A DNA stretch of 64,000 bases, taken from assembly GCA_021399435.1 (NCBI GenBank), contig JAJTUP010000008.1, positions 124,001 through 188,000 of the forward strand, in the 5' to 3' direction. This DNA comes from Diaporthe sp. PMI_573 (lineage: Eukaryota > Ascomycota > Sordariomycetes > Diaporthales > Diaporthaceae). Numbering within the stretch: position 1 is the stretch's first letter; every line of letters begins with the position of its first letter. The translations under genes were made by a program, and so were the position numbers. The notes under the pieces are model-generated. The model did no database searches. It had not been told where the DNA came from and saw nothing but the letters and a program-made list of their open reading frames with translations. Shown in pieces: positions 20,980 through 32,163 of the stretch.

Positions 20980-22831
20980 ACGTGCCCGGCCCGGATCTCG
21001 GCCCACCCCCGATCTGGGCCCCCCCACACCCGCGTTCACGCGTGCACGCGTCTGTACCCACCCTACATAAACTCAACGTTTTCTCCACGAGGACTTTTTT
21101 TCTGATCACCAAACTTCTTCCAAACATTATCCTTGTTGTCATGAAGCCCTACGCCGAAATTGATGTACATGACGCCATCGTGGCGGTCAGGGATGGGATG
21201 TCTGTTAAGCAGGCTTCCAGGACCTGGCATATTCCACGCTCAACACTTCAAAATCGTCTCGCCGGCAGACAAAGCCATAAGGTCGCCGCCGACCCTCAGA
21301 GGGTTCTTTCTGACCACCAAGAGGACCAATTGGCGATGTTTTTGGTCAACCAAAGCAGCCTTGGCCATGCGTTAACTCGCTGGGAAACCAGGGCTCTGGC
21401 GGCCCGTCTGGGCTCCTCAGGGAAGGAGGTCCCTCCGCTCGGAAAGAAGTGGCTCAGGGCCTTCCTTCTTCGTCACCCTATTCTCCGAAGCCGTAAGTAT
21501 CAGAGGGTTGAAGCAAAACGGCTAAGGGCAGCCACCAAGCAAAACGTTGGGTCGTGGTTTGACTTTATGCAGCTGCCTATCGTCAAGGCGATTAAGCCGG
21601 CCAACCGTTGGAACGCCGACGAGGGAGGGCTAATGGAGGGCAAGTCTGAGAAAGCTTTGACGATTGGCTATTCTGACGGAAGCGAGCTTCTTCAGAAGGA
21701 CTTTAATTCACGAGCGTGGACCTCCTTCCTTGAGTGTATCTCTGCCACGGGCAGGTCCCTGATTCCTCTGATTATTTTCAAAGGGCTAAGCGTTCAGCAG
21801 CAGTGGTTTCCTATTGCCCTTGAAGATCATGACGGCTGGCAGTTTACGGCGACGAAAAAGGGGTGGATGGAGGAACCTATCGCCATCCACTGGCTGCAGA
21901 GGGTCTTCCTTCCCCTGACGGCGCCGGAGGACCCATCTGAATGGCGCCTACTCGTGATAGATGGGCACCACACACACACAACGGTTGATTTCATGTGGGA
22001 GTGCTTCTCAAATCACGTGTACATTGTCTTTTTGCCGGCCTATACCTCACATATGCTTCAACCGCTAGATGTGGCGGTCTTCGGCCCTCTAAAGGCTGCC
22101 TTCAAGAAGCATCTCGGCCGACAAGGAGGACACGACTCGTCGTCAGTTGTGGCAAAGAAACGGTTTCTTTATTGCTATCACAAGGCCCGAATAGAGGCAC
22201 TTACGGAGTCAAATATCCGTTCGGGGTGGCAGGCGACGGGTCTCTGGCCGTTGTCTAAGCATAGGGCACTCGGAAGCCACTTTATCGAAGACAACCGTGT
22301 AAAGGAAGCAAGATTACTAGAATTAGGCGCCGGCGATGGCTTTAGCGGCCATTTTTGCACCGATAAGTGCTTTTGTCTGCCTCGAGGGACCGTTTTTGCA
22401 ACCCCTAAGCGGTCCCAGGAGCTGCGTGGCATGGTGGCCCGGTACACCCGTCAGAAGCAATCGAGCCCCACACAACGACTCCTCTTCAGGAAGATTCTCA
22501 AGAGCTGGGACCAGAAAGACGTTGATCTGACGATGTCCTCACAAAAAGCCCAGCAGCTGGAACGCCAGATTGAAGTCAGCAGGGTGGTCCGGAGGAAGAA
22601 GGTTCAACTTGACCCCAATGAGCTTTTCGCCGGCATTGAGGAGGTACGGAGGACTCAAATTGAAGCCGGCGTGGTGCCAGACGATAGCGACGGGTCAGAC
22701 GAGTCAGAAACACCATCAGAAACGGCGTCAACTATCGTGGTGGCGGCGACGTCGTCGTCAAGGCGAAGGCGGCGTGCGTGACGGAAGGGGGGCCCAGATC
22801 GGGGGTGGGCCGAGATCCGGGCCGGGCACGT
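20980..22831 (+). mobile_element. Complete Fot1/pogo element with ~46-bp inverted repeats
   Basis: The left end reads ACGTGCCCGGCCCGGATCTC and continues to GGGCCCCCC. The right end is its exact reverse complement over about 46 bp. A TA dinucleotide flanks each side (20978-20979 and 22832-22833), the target duplication of Tc1/mariner-pogo elements. The length is 1852 bp with one intact transposase gene. It sits inside exon 2 of the GH79 gene, splitting an ATA codon, and the gene's frame would be continuous across one copy of TA. The lack of decay in both repeats and ORF indicates a young insertion. Confidence 0.95.
21141..22781 (+). CDS. Pogo-type transposase (546 aa)
   Basis: The start at 21141 is chosen over the in-frame ATG at 20982, which lies inside the terminal repeat. 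From 21141 the protein opens directly with an HTH_psq domain (VKQASRTWHIPRSTLQNRL, residues ~20-40), then a CENP-B HTH (GKKWLRAFLLRHPILRSRK, ~95-120). The DDE_1 core follows, with Asp in WNADEGG, LLVIDGHHTH and LQPLDVAVFGPLKAAF. The C-terminal ~150 residues include a Cys/His-rich patch (HFCTDKCFCLPRG) and an acidic Ser/Thr tail ending in SSSRRRRRA. No stops or frameshifts are seen, so it is likely competent. The 7251-7829 fragment is a decayed relative. Confidence 0.95.
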   Translation: MKPYAEIDVHDAIVAVRDGMSVKQASRTWHIPRSTLQNRLAGRQSHKVAADPQRVLSDHQEDQLAMFLVNQSSLGHALTRWETRALAARLGSSGKEVPPLGKKWLRAFLLRHPILRSRKYQRVEAKRLRAATKQNVGSWFDFMQLPIVKAIKPANRWNADEGGLMEGKSEKALTIGYSDGSELLQKDFNSRAWTSFLECISATGRSLIPLIIFKGLSVQQQWFPIALEDHDGWQFTATKKGWMEEPIAIHWLQRVFLPLTAPEDPSEWRLLVIDGHHTHTTVDFMWECFSNHVYIVFLPAYTSHMLQPLDVAVFGPLKAAFKKHLGRQGGHDSSSVVAKKRFLYCYHKARIEALTESNIRSGWQATGLWPLSKHRALGSHFIEDNRVKEARLLELGAGDGFSGHFCTDKCFCLPRGTVFATPKRSQELRGMVARYTRQKQSSPTQRLLFRKILKSWDQKDVDLTMSSQKAQQLERQIEVSRVVRRKKVQLDPNELFAGIEEVRRTQIEAGVVPDDSDGSDESETPSETASTIVVAATSSSRRRRRA

Positions 22832-24437
22832 TAGATCGTGCCTTAAAGTGTCTGGACACATTCAAGGCTTCAACTGGCGTGTGGCCTACGATACAAATCG
22901 GTGGTACATCAGAGTAAGCCAACTACGTGAAAGCTTATTGGCAACGAATTTTAAGTCTCGGTGATCAGGGATTACACATTCTTTGACCCTTATCTAGATG
23001 TTCCCAATGTCGTCACTGGCACAGCACCTACAGGCCAACCCGCAACTATATTTGGCCCCGAGCTCATGCATCTTGTGCAGCAGTACGATAGCATGATTGT
23101 CTAGGGTATGTGAAAAGACTGTGCCCATTGCACAATTCATGGTTAATGTGTAATCGGCAGGTATAAATCGTGGCGCCAACAACATAACCAACGCAATTGA
23201 AGCTTCCACTGCGGCAATCAAGGAAATACCAAATCTATATGCACTGGAATTAGGAAATAAAGCTGTACGTCTGAGGTTTCGGTGTTACTTAATCTTTACT
23301 CAAAGATGCAATGCTAATGTTTGCAACAGGATAGTAAGCCATCATGCGAAAATGTCCAAGTCAATCAAAAACCTAACAATCATCAGTCTTCGGCGAGCTC
23401 AAACGACCCGTAGCATCCACCGTCCCCGAGTGAAATCCAGAAACAGAAGCAGAGTCCGAGTCCGAGTAGCAAACAGCCATTGGTAATACACTTAGAAAGG
23501 ATCGCCTCTTTCAGGCGGCCAGTTACTATCAACCACCCAACCTAGGCTGGGGAGCCCAGTCTTACTTCCAGTATGCCAACGATTCGGCGGACCACTACAT
23601 CAAAGTATTCTCCCATCACAACTATCCTCAATCAGCCATCGCGACGGGAGAAGAACCCCTAAATGTCAAAAATCTCATGAGCCACATCAACGTCACTGCA
23701 AACATTGGCCTCTACAAGGACGATATCAAGGCCGCCAATACCAGAGGATTCGATTATATATTTGGCGAGACAAATTCTGGTAGGAAGATTTCGTGACTTT
23801 AAGGCGCGCTGAGCCCTATCCTTTACTTGGATTCTGCTAACAAAGCGTGTTTACGGCAGTTTCCAGAAATGGTCAGCCAGGCCAGGGGGCATCCTTTGGT
23901 ACGGCCCTGTGGGTGCTGGATTACATGCTCCAGGCCGCTAGCCGTAACATCAAACGCGCCTACTTTCATCAAGGCACCCCTGGAAAGTCGTACTATGTCT
24001 GGTTTAACGAGACTGGAGTGCGATCGCCACTGTACGGTGGATACGTTGCCGCTGAGGCCATGGCTCAGGGCACGTCAATCGTCCCACTGGATGACGGAAG
24101 TACCAACTATGCGGGCTACTCGATCCATTCGGAAAATGGCAAGGCCGAGAATGTGGTTCTGATTAATACTGACTTTTTCGACGGAACTGGCCCTCGTCCC
24201 ACCGAGCTATTCACCCTTAAAGGATTGCAAGGGGTTCAGGTTCAAGCCAGGCGTCTGACAGCCAAGAGTACTCTCTCTCAGCAGGACCTAGGCGAATTCC
24301 CAAGCTATGCAGGGCGCACCATTGATGATCAGACTTGCAAGCCCACAGGCAAGGAGGCTGTGGAAAGGTTTTCAATCGAAGACGGGAACGCAGTTTTTAA
24401 TCTGGCTGCGTCCGAAGCCTTGGTTATCACGCTGTAG

Positions 24438-25299
24438 TTATGTTGGACTGCAGGATAGGCAGTTGGGCAACCTGGCTTGGATTCATCGTGCTGAAGGCGG
24501 TGCTTTCACACATCACATCACAATTTCATTTGAACATGCTGCTTTCTTTACAAAGCCTTGCAACACTCTGCAAATGGATGCTCTCGGACGTACTTTCAGA
24601 TTGTCCATAGATCGCAAGTCAACCTAACGATGTTTCCCCCCCAGGCCTCTTGGTAATACTAACTTGGCCGTCTTCGACCTGCCGCGGCAGGAAGGCGGTC
24701 CCTTCGGGGTGATCTTCAGGGATTTGGTCTCGTGTAACGCCCATGTCGGCAAGCATAGTTAGGCCGAGCAATCTGATGTCCAGGCCGCGGGGTTTGAGCC
24801 CGAGCAGAACGGATTTTCCAGAATTAGGCTTTTGGAGGATATAGGCCTCAGGAAGAATTAAGTGCCGAGACCTGGGGAGTGACTCAATCTACAACTTCCG
24901 AATAATGCTTATATATTTATTTAGGAGGACTTGAAAGCGCCTGTGAATTTTCAATGCGGGATCGGCACCGGGTTCTTGGAATTTGAACATGCTTGAAAAA
25001 GGCCTAGATCGAATGTAATTTACGCAGGGGCGGATCCAGTGGCCGTGATAATTACGAAACAGAGTGGAGCCGAAACATGGAAACAATAGGAATTCCGCCG
25101 TCTTGGCATTACCCGGACATCTCGCCTGCGGCAGTCTTGAGTCGGGGGGGGGGTGGGGCCGGGGTGGTGGATGGGTTCGGGGGCTGAGTCCTGCCCCTTC
25201 TCCACCATAACAGATGATCATCGAATCCGCCCCGGCGGCTCGGTTAAGGGCAAGCAAGATGTTTGTCTACCTACCTAGGTAGGCATGGCCTTGGCTTCC
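24438..25299. other. No gene; possible MITE-like segment at 25025-25234
   Basis: 25025 begins CAGGGGCGGATCCAG and 25234 ends GAATCCGCCCCG, a short imperfect inverted terminus with G-rich DNA between. No 8-bp target duplication is visible, so this is only a candidate. The rest holds no gene. Confidence 0.35.
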
Positions 25300-25306
25300 T
25301 ATAAAG
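25300..25306 (+). promoter_or_regulatory. TATA box upstream of the pectin lyase
   Basis: TATAAAG lies about 225 bp before the ATG, followed by a CT-rich leader (CTTCACTCCTTCTTGTCTTC). A CCTAGGTAGG near-palindrome precedes it. The promoter looks undamaged. Confidence 0.55.
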
Positions 25307-25530
25307 ATGCAGCCTTCTCGCCCTTGATCTCGGCATCAGTTCTTTCATCGTCAGCCTAGCCTGAACATCTTCACTCCTTCTTGTCTTCAGACACTATTCC
25401 CCGTCCGCTTTTCCTACCTAGTCCTTCTACATTGCATCCTGGAACTACACGATACTGGTGTTGTGTATTTGGTCCTGCTCAAGTCTTTTATCGAAGACCC
25501 ATGTTCATTTGCTTGCCAGATCAAAACAAA

Positions 25531-26900
25531 ATGCGTGTCGCAGCCTACTTCGCCACGGCTCTGCTTGCCGCAGTTTCGGCCGTCTCGGCCCAGTCTGTCA
25601 AGGGAAAGCCGTACGGTTTCGCCAGCGGCGTCACCGGAGGTGCTGGTGGTGAGGTCGCAACGCCCAAGTCGGCCTCCGAGCTCGCCGCCCTACTGTCGGA
25701 CAATACCGCCCGGGTGATTGACCTCACCACGACCTACAACTTCACCGGCACAACGAAGACCAGCTCGGGCTGTGCGCCATAGGGTAACGGGGCGACCTGC
25801 CAAAAGGCTCTCGAGAACTCCAACTAGTGCGCGAAGGAGGCGTCGGATGCGCCCAAGGTCTCGAACCTAAAGTACGACACGGCTGCTCTCGACGCTCTCA
25901 AGGTCGGCAGCAACAAGAGCATTATCTCCTCCAACGGCAAGGGTGTTCTGAAGGGCAAGGGTCTCAGCCTTCAGTCTGGTACCAAAAACGTCATCATCCA
26001 GGGTATCACCATTACCGACCTGAACCCGGGTCTGGTCTGGGGAGGTGATGCTCTCGAGCTCCAGGGCAATGACGGTATCTAGATTGACCACTGCAAGTTC
26101 TCTCTGATTGGCCGCATAATGGTCGTCGCCCACTACAAGCCATCCCGCCTGACCATCTCCAACACCGAGTTCAACGGTAAAACCACCACCTCGGCCACTT
26201 GCAACGGCAACCACTACTGGACCATGATGTTCTATAGAGATAGTGACCGCGTTACCCTCGACCGAAACTATATCCACGACTGCTCTGGCCGTGCCCCCAA
26301 GCTCGGTGAGGACGGCACCACCTGCTACGTCCACGCTGTCAACAACGTCTTCTCCAATATGGAGGGTCACGCTTTCGAGGCTTATGTAAGTTTTGCATCT
26401 CGCTCTCTCACAGTATTCTTCTTCCCCCGAGGCCCATAGGCTGACCCCTGAACCAGGGCTCCGCCAACGCTCTGATCGAAGGAAACTCGTTTGAGTCCGT
26501 CACCGAGCCCTTCTCCAAGAGCGCCCAGGTCAACACCGCTTACACCGTCGCCGACGACGCCGCCGCCACCGCCTGCTCCAGCTCCCTGGGCCGTACCTGC
26601 CTGCAGAACACCCTGACCAGCTCCGGCAACTGGCCCTCCCTGGGCTCGTCATCAACCCTGTCCGCCCTGGCCAAGTACAAGGACAGCCTCATTACCCCTG
26701 TCGCCGTCGCTGAGGCCAAGTCCTACGTCCTTGCCAACGCTGGCCCCGAGAACCTGGCCTCCTACAAAGGCTCCGACTAGGGAGTCTCCGGCGGCGACAC
26801 CACCGGTAGCGCCAGCACCACTGGTGCTTCTCTGCCTACTTCGTCTGCTGGCGGTGCTTCCAAGGCCGAGGCCGCCACTTACCGCTACTACAAAATGTAA
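25531..26900 (+). pseudogene. Secreted pectin lyase (PL1) with four in-frame TAG codons
   Basis: Exons 25531-26385 and 26457-26900 (intron GTAAGT..CCAG, 71 bp) read in one frame for 432 codons. A signal peptide MRVAAYFATALLAAVSAVSA is followed by the PL1 beta-helix: LVWGGDALEL, IDHCKF, TCNGNHYWTMMFY, SDRVTLDRNYIH and GRAPKLGEDG. PL1 pectin lyases cut methyl-esterified pectin by beta-elimination outside the cell. The only breaks are TAG at 25780, 25825, 26080 and 26778. The first three sit where relatives have Trp, including the W of the WIDH motif; the fourth is before a Gly/Ser/Thr-rich tail ending YRYYKM. TGG-to-TAG fits RIP (CpA to TpA on the other strand). It also fits a message needing A-to-I editing. 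Three TGG codons remain. It is called a pseudogene by default. Confidence 0.85.
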
Positions 26901-28105
26901 AGGGCGCGAAAGATTGCTTTTTGCAGAAAGATCCTCTCCTAAAAGGGAACATGTCAAATTTGGCTGTAGATATTACCGGCCCCCTCACCCTCGACGTACA
27001 TATTGTTGGAATATTCTAGACCAAGTGTATTATTAATGTATTAATAATAAGGAATATCTTTATTCCTATAAGGCGAATATATATGGGGGCCTCTGGCCTA
27101 CTTACACGGAGCTAGAATAGTCTGAATACTAAGCACTATTGCATACATTTTAACACATATTTTATTCTCTTTGCAGCGCCTTCATGTAAATTCTCGATTT
27201 TAGTCAGTCCTAGCGACGTGAAATTCTCAAGCATGATTTAGCAACATTTCTGTCTTGCTCTTCTCAGACCGTTAAGTAACCGTTATTTGATTCGGATAGT
27301 AAAAGGGCGGTTCAGCATCGCTCCGCTGTGAGCCGGTCAGTGAGTTGTTGCATGAAACAAATGTAGAACGAAACTGAGGCCTTTCCCCTCTAAGTATTTG
27401 TTCTGTAATTAAAAAGTAGGTATAACTAAGTGAAAATGACTCTTTGAACTTCCCATTATTGGACTAGTGACACCCCCTCCCACCCCCCGGTTCAACGACG
27501 GGGGGGGGCCAAATTTTGAACCCCACATGTTCGCATGAGTGAGGCGTGTGGTCGAGCCAATCGGATCGCGCGCGGTTCTCGCGTGTCTATCAGAGGTTCT
27601 TAGGTGAGCGGAAATTTGTCGATCTCTATCCAGGAAATGTGAGCCCCCGGTTCGGGCCTTTATTTCTTTTTTCAAGAAAAAAAGTACGCCAGTGTGGGTG
27701 GAGAGGAGGCTTACGGCTTGTCAAGCACATTGCTGGTCTGGAATCGGCCCCAACCTGGATCGGGAATGCATGCACGCACGTACCGCCGTGACGAGAGAGG
27801 AAATAAGGCGGGGGAGGCTCAAGCCATCTCATTGAGCATGCGTTTGCAGAAATCCAGGTTCAACTGAAAAGTAACTACACCATGACGATGTTTTTACCCT
27901 GGGAGGAGAGATTAGAAGATAAAAGGCACACCAACTGACGTATTCGGGGTCGGTTGCGGAGAATTAAATGGCTTCAACACTTCTTTGAGGTTACCCTTCG
28001 GCCAGTTGACGTACGACCAAGAGACACATCTGGAGACTCTGGGCGTAGTATGCGGCTGATATTCATCTGCCAGGCGCGGAATCTAGGTCCCGAACCATTG
28101 GAACG
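26901..28105. other. No supported gene
   Basis: Immediately downstream of the pectin lyase lies an AT-rich probable 3' region (27000-27060). A G/C homopolymer-rich stretch occurs at 27470-27510 (CACCCCCTCC.. GGGGGGGG). The short frames near 27409-27832 overlap on both strands and carry no motif. Confidence 0.4.
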
Positions 28106-29560
28106 TTGCCCTTGGACCCACCTGGCCAGTTAAATACGAATAAATCCTACCATTTGACTCGCGCGAGCCCTAATAAGCCGATCGACGGCTCTATTGCAAA
28201 ACGCAAGATGCATATTGGGTTTATGAACAACTCGAAGGCCAAGAAGGACTCGATGTGTTACTGGTCTCGGATCCTTGTGCCAGGCGAGCTGAAGAGCACC
28301 CTCTGCTGATAAAGCTTCGGAAGCATGGCTTGATCTAGGGGGATATGCTAGAAAGGTGCTTGCGGCACAGGACACTTATCGCTTCGTTTTGGGCTTCACC
28401 ATCTGTGGATCTTTCACGAGGATATGGGAGTCTGATCGCCTAGTAGGAATCGCGTCTGATCAATTCGACGTCAACAAAGACGGGCCTCGGTTTGTGTACA
28501 CGATCCTCGTGTTCCTGTGGATGAACGAGGAACAGCTTGGTTTCGACCCTACCATAATCACGTCAGGCGGCGAACGATGAATTAAAAGCCAACGCGACAA
28601 CCAGACAGAGCGCCTGGTTATCGACAGGCTTATGAAGCGTGCGCCATGCATAGCCGGTCGGGCGACTACCTGCTGGAAAGCCCACCCCAAGGAAGACCCA
28701 CAGACGCCGCTTGTCATCAAAGACTCATGGCAATATCCGGAACTCGAGGAAGAGGGGGAGCTGCTCGGCGAGGCTACCGAGCCAGGTGTCATCAACGTGG
28801 CTCGTTATTATCACCACGAAACTGTTCAGGTTGGCGGTATGGATGATGATATCCGGAGCAACGTGCGAAAGAACCTGGATATCACACTTGCAGAAAACCA
28901 CCGAGCTGGACGCTCTGCAACGCTGCGATGTAGAAGTACAGCTACTCCACGGAAAGGTCGTAGCACTGCGAGCATCAAGCGGTCGTCAAGCCAAACTGGC
29001 GCGTTTCTACCACCCAGCAAAGATCCTGTTCCGTTTCTCCGACGAAGGCGGCTGGTAGCCCTGTGCGGAATTGAGTACACTGGCGGGTTGTGCTTCGTGA
29101 TTTTGGGGAGCCGATTTACAAGTCAAGCTCTCAAGTAGCTCTGCTCCGCGGGCTGGATAGTTGCATTGATGGACACGAGTCTTTGCATAAGGCCGGCTTC
29201 CTTCACAGGGACACATCGGTCAACAATCTCTTCATCAATGAAGACGATGACAACGCATACTGGACTTCACCTCCAAGACGCGACGATGACCATACGGTAA
29301 GAAACGGTGGCCGTCGTCGTTGAAATCGGGATCCAAGAGGATAATATAAACCCGTTCGGATGTGCCTTGGTGTAAGGACGGCAAAACTTTCCTAATCAAC
29401 ACGGGATTGGCACGGGCATTTACTGCCACATATTTTGTAGTATTGAAGTTAATGGGTCAGCGGACTCGTTTCTGTCCGTTGACAAAGATGGCGCACAACA
29501 TATCACAGATCGAGAGAAGCCGGCGATTTCTACGAAAGATTGTGTCTACTTGAAATCGTT
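28106..29560 (+). pseudogene. FunK1-type fungal protein kinase, decayed
   Basis: Successive frames give the order of a FunK1 kinase: ILVPGELKS near 28280; KASEAWLDLGGYARKVLAAQ and FVLGFTICGSF; FDVNKDGPRFVYTILVFLWM; then APCIAGRATTCWKAHPKED, IKDSWQYPE and VARYYHHETVQV. The catalytic loop reads HRDTSVNNLFINEDDDN at ~29208-29260, where the family has HRDISINN. Breaks are a frameshift near 28300, a TGA at 28578, a frameshift near 29080 and loss of the segment after the catalytic loop. FunK1 kinases are a large Dikarya-specific family of mostly unknown role, often found in repeat-rich DNA. This copy is non-functional. Confidence 0.85.
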
Positions 29561-30412
29561 GTCGCAAGGAAAGAAGAAATAGACTGGAAGTAAAGAAACT
29601 ATACACATACGTACGCGAACGCAGCCAAAGCCCTTGTGAAAACAAGAGTGCGAGGTCTGACCATCAGGGCATTGGTTGCCTTCAAGGTCAGAGATGTTCC
29701 GGAAGGACGCCAAGCAGACTTCGCTTACCCTTGACGAGCTGCGCCCTGTTGTTTGTGCGGTTTCTATACAGAGGCCAGGTTCCGGGGCAATAATAGGGTT
29801 CAATAACCCTAAACTGGTGCGTGAGGATGCCGAGGGCTGATAGGATGCTGTCTCGGCTTTCTCATTAAGGTAAGCAGAAAGCCCCACTAAAGTCCTTAAC
29901 AAAGGGTCTAAGTTTAATTTATGCTAACTAGATATATTAATATTAAGAAAAAAAGTAAACTGAACTAATAAAATAGTAAAAAACTAAGTACTTTTGGTAA
30001 AAATAAGTCTTTAATTAAACTAATAAAAATTAATTAATTAGATAAAGTAATAACAAAGAGGCTTATAAATAAGATAACCTAGGTTCTAATATATTATATA
30101 ATTGTACTAATTAAATAATTAAAGAGTTTTAAAGTTTTAATTAAATCGGGGCTCAGCCATTCGAACCGAAAACTTTATCTTGAGGCGAGGAAGCTTTTTT
30201 GAACCTGTTATAGTTATGTATTGGTAGGGGTTTCATAGATCGCAATTCTTTATTTATAAAATATTAATCATGTTTTCTGACAGCATCCTGCGCACTGAAA
30301 GCTATTATTATCAGTGGAACGCTTCTATGGCGTGGACGTGGCGGTTAAATCTGTCACGCTACTGGCGCACGGCCGGTATGCGAGCTGCCGTACAGGATGT
30401 GGACAACTCTGA
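29561..30412. other. AT-rich island (core 29885-30165), no gene
   Basis: The core is almost entirely A/T with TTAATTAA-like words and stops in all frames, as expected for heavily RIP-mutated repeat DNA. A 75-codon plus-strand ORF at 30270-30497 overlaps the 3' end of the MARVEL gene and is treated as antisense noise. Confidence 0.45.
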
Positions 30413-31078
30413 TTATGGTCCAGGTCCGGACCCCGATGCGAGCTCTGAGAGGCAGTATGAATGTTACTTGTGTCCCAAACTTAGACGGGATAGATAAAGT
30501 TGATTGCACTCACCATTTGTCTGACGCCTGCCGGCCCGCCAGTCCTTCCAGAACAGCACAAGAAGGTATCCCGTAATTTGACTGTCGTAATGAGCCGGCG
30601 TTGAGTAGTAGAGGTGTTCTGATGACGTACCCGATGGTCCCGGAAACCCCAGACATGCCAAAGTAAAGAGTGCAACTAGTGTCCCCTTTCTCGTTGCCGG
30701 AGGTACACTTCTTGATATTTGTCGCCATGCCGACAATCAGAACAATAGTCCAGAGCGTTGAATCCAGGAGGTTAACAAAGATGTAGACTGGCGTATTTCC
30801 CATCGAACGCCATTTTTCAATATTCAGGGTGACATATTGGTAGGCGAGAAGGACTAGTGATGCAAAGGACTGCGGTTTTTAAAAGCCGAGTCAGATTCAG
30901 AAAAGTAGAATAGGCTTTTCTAGATTCTGGTTTCTCGACTTACCATTAATATGGACAAGACATCATAAGCCGACGACTTCTTGCTTAATCGCATACATGC
31001 AAGGGCGAACACCACAAAAATCACAATCACCTGAACCGCTTGCAGCGGCTTGATGTACTTGTGTTTGAATAGCTGCAT
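30413..31078 (-). CDS. MARVEL-domain four-transmembrane protein (157 aa)
   Basis: Spliced from 31078-30944, 30869-30631, 30581-30514 and 30444-30413 with introns GTAAGT..GCAG, GTACGT..ACAG and GTGAGT..TCAG. All phases agree and the frame ends at TAA. Four hydrophobic helices are visible: PLQAVQVIVIFVVFALACM, ILMSFASLVLLAYQYVTL, VNLLDSTLWTIVLIVGMA and a last one spanning the second splice (GQITGYLLVLFW). The fungal MARVEL pattern of a Lys-Pro-x-Q-hydrophobic first helix and a Cys-containing third loop (KKCTSGNEKG) is present. Such proteins are thought to act in plasma-membrane domain organisation or vesicle traffic. The short tail ELASGSGPGP comes from the last exon. Nothing in the sequence suggests decay. 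Confidence 0.75.
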
Positions 31079-32163
31079 GTTGAAAGGTACCCTTTTGAGA
31101 TTCGAGGCGTTTAGAGTAGATTGAGATAATCGAAGCTGCTAAATAGTGGGAGCGAATATGGATTGCGCGATTGGCGGTGACCGGCGGAGCTCGGATCAAG
31201 GAGCATGAAGAAAAGCATCACTATAGGTGGATGTGGTCGGGTACTCGGGGCTTTTTTACTCTGACAGCAGTCATGTGCGGGGCTGGCCGCTGCCGAGGTC
31301 AGCGGGAGAGTGCTCTTACCAGGAACCAAAGCCAAATTCTGAAATCACTATTAGCGTGATGGGCCTCTCTTCTGTCGAAAAAGGGAGAGATGAATCCCTG
31401 TTCATTGTGAAGGCCCTGCAGTGATGATTGTGTTTAGGGTTTTCCCTTGAAAAAGGTTAATTTGTGACTTGCAAGCCGACGTTAATGACAGGACCCCTGC
31501 TCTACAGTGCCATTCTCTTAATCGAAGAAGGTATACAGTACCATCAGGTACGGTAGAAATGAGAAAGTAGAGATAGGTACAGTGCTATCTGTAATGCTGC
31601 ATTGGGCTGTGCTATTTAGCAGAGGAGCGTCTTAAAGGCCAGAGGTGAAGACCGTATTGGTTGAATAATGTCACACTATTTACAGGGCAAAGTCCTGGAG
31701 TCATAGACGTCAAGGGAAAGCCCCGTACTAACCACCGGCCTGTCTGCGTAAGCTAGCTTACGTTGCCGGGGGGTTCTCAATCTGGGGTTCTGTTGCGAGT
31801 ACGAAGGCTTACTAAGTATTATATATGTGAGCCAACCCAGCCTTCATAGCCGGTTGCTCTCGGAGGTTTACACTTTTTGAGAAAGTACCAGCGTAGCATC
31901 GTAAGCCTAAACCTGCTGTCTTTCATGCTTTGATGCAACGCTGGGCGTCAGATAGACTTGAGCTTCGGACCACGCACATCGTTTCAGACCTTCGATATAT
32001 GCCAGATGTGAAGTTGATTGAAAGGATTCGTGAGACCACGGACACGTTGTTGCTCGGAGCACCAGTTTCGCCGATCACAGCTCGATCGGGTTTTCAGGCA
32101 GCGTTGCCCAATGCCAGGTCTTCATCCGCTAAACACGCTGCCTTGCCCGCCCTTTTGCTGTGA
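31079..32163. other. No supported gene
   Basis: This includes the upstream region of the MARVEL gene. A perfect 16-bp palindrome CGTAAGCTAGCTTACG lies near 31747. No coding region or RNA gene is recognised. Confidence 0.4.

Larger units (their letters stand above)
20744..24437 (+). pseudogene. GH79-type beta-glucuronidase gene, interrupted and decayed
   Basis: Exon 1 (20744-20880) gives a secretion-like N-terminus (MKPSVAISIGIVLDGATTI). Exon 2 starts near 20940 and is split at a TA by the pogo element. Just beyond it the frame resumes with CLDTFKASTGVWPTIQIGGT, then INRGANNITNAIEA, NLYALELGN, FDYIFGETNS (nucleophile Glu in GETN), and the beta-sandwich C-terminus ending AASEALVITL at 24437. 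Lesions: the transposon; an in-frame TAG at 23102-23104 just before INRGAN; Lys instead of the acid/base Glu after LGN (23259-23261, AAA); and a scrambled stretch at 23330-23520. GH79 enzymes remove glucuronic acid from glycans outside the cell. This copy cannot work. Confidence 0.85.

Noticed and set aside
25025..25234. Possible hAT-type MITE with CAGGGGCGGAT terminus
   Set aside because: Inverted termini are short and imperfect and no target duplication is present, so it is kept only as a note.
26778..26780. Fourth TAG of the pectin lyase as the true stop
   Set aside because: Possible, but the frame continues 39 codons with coding-like Gly/Ser/Thr composition to a TAA, so I treat it as internal with less certainty than the first three.
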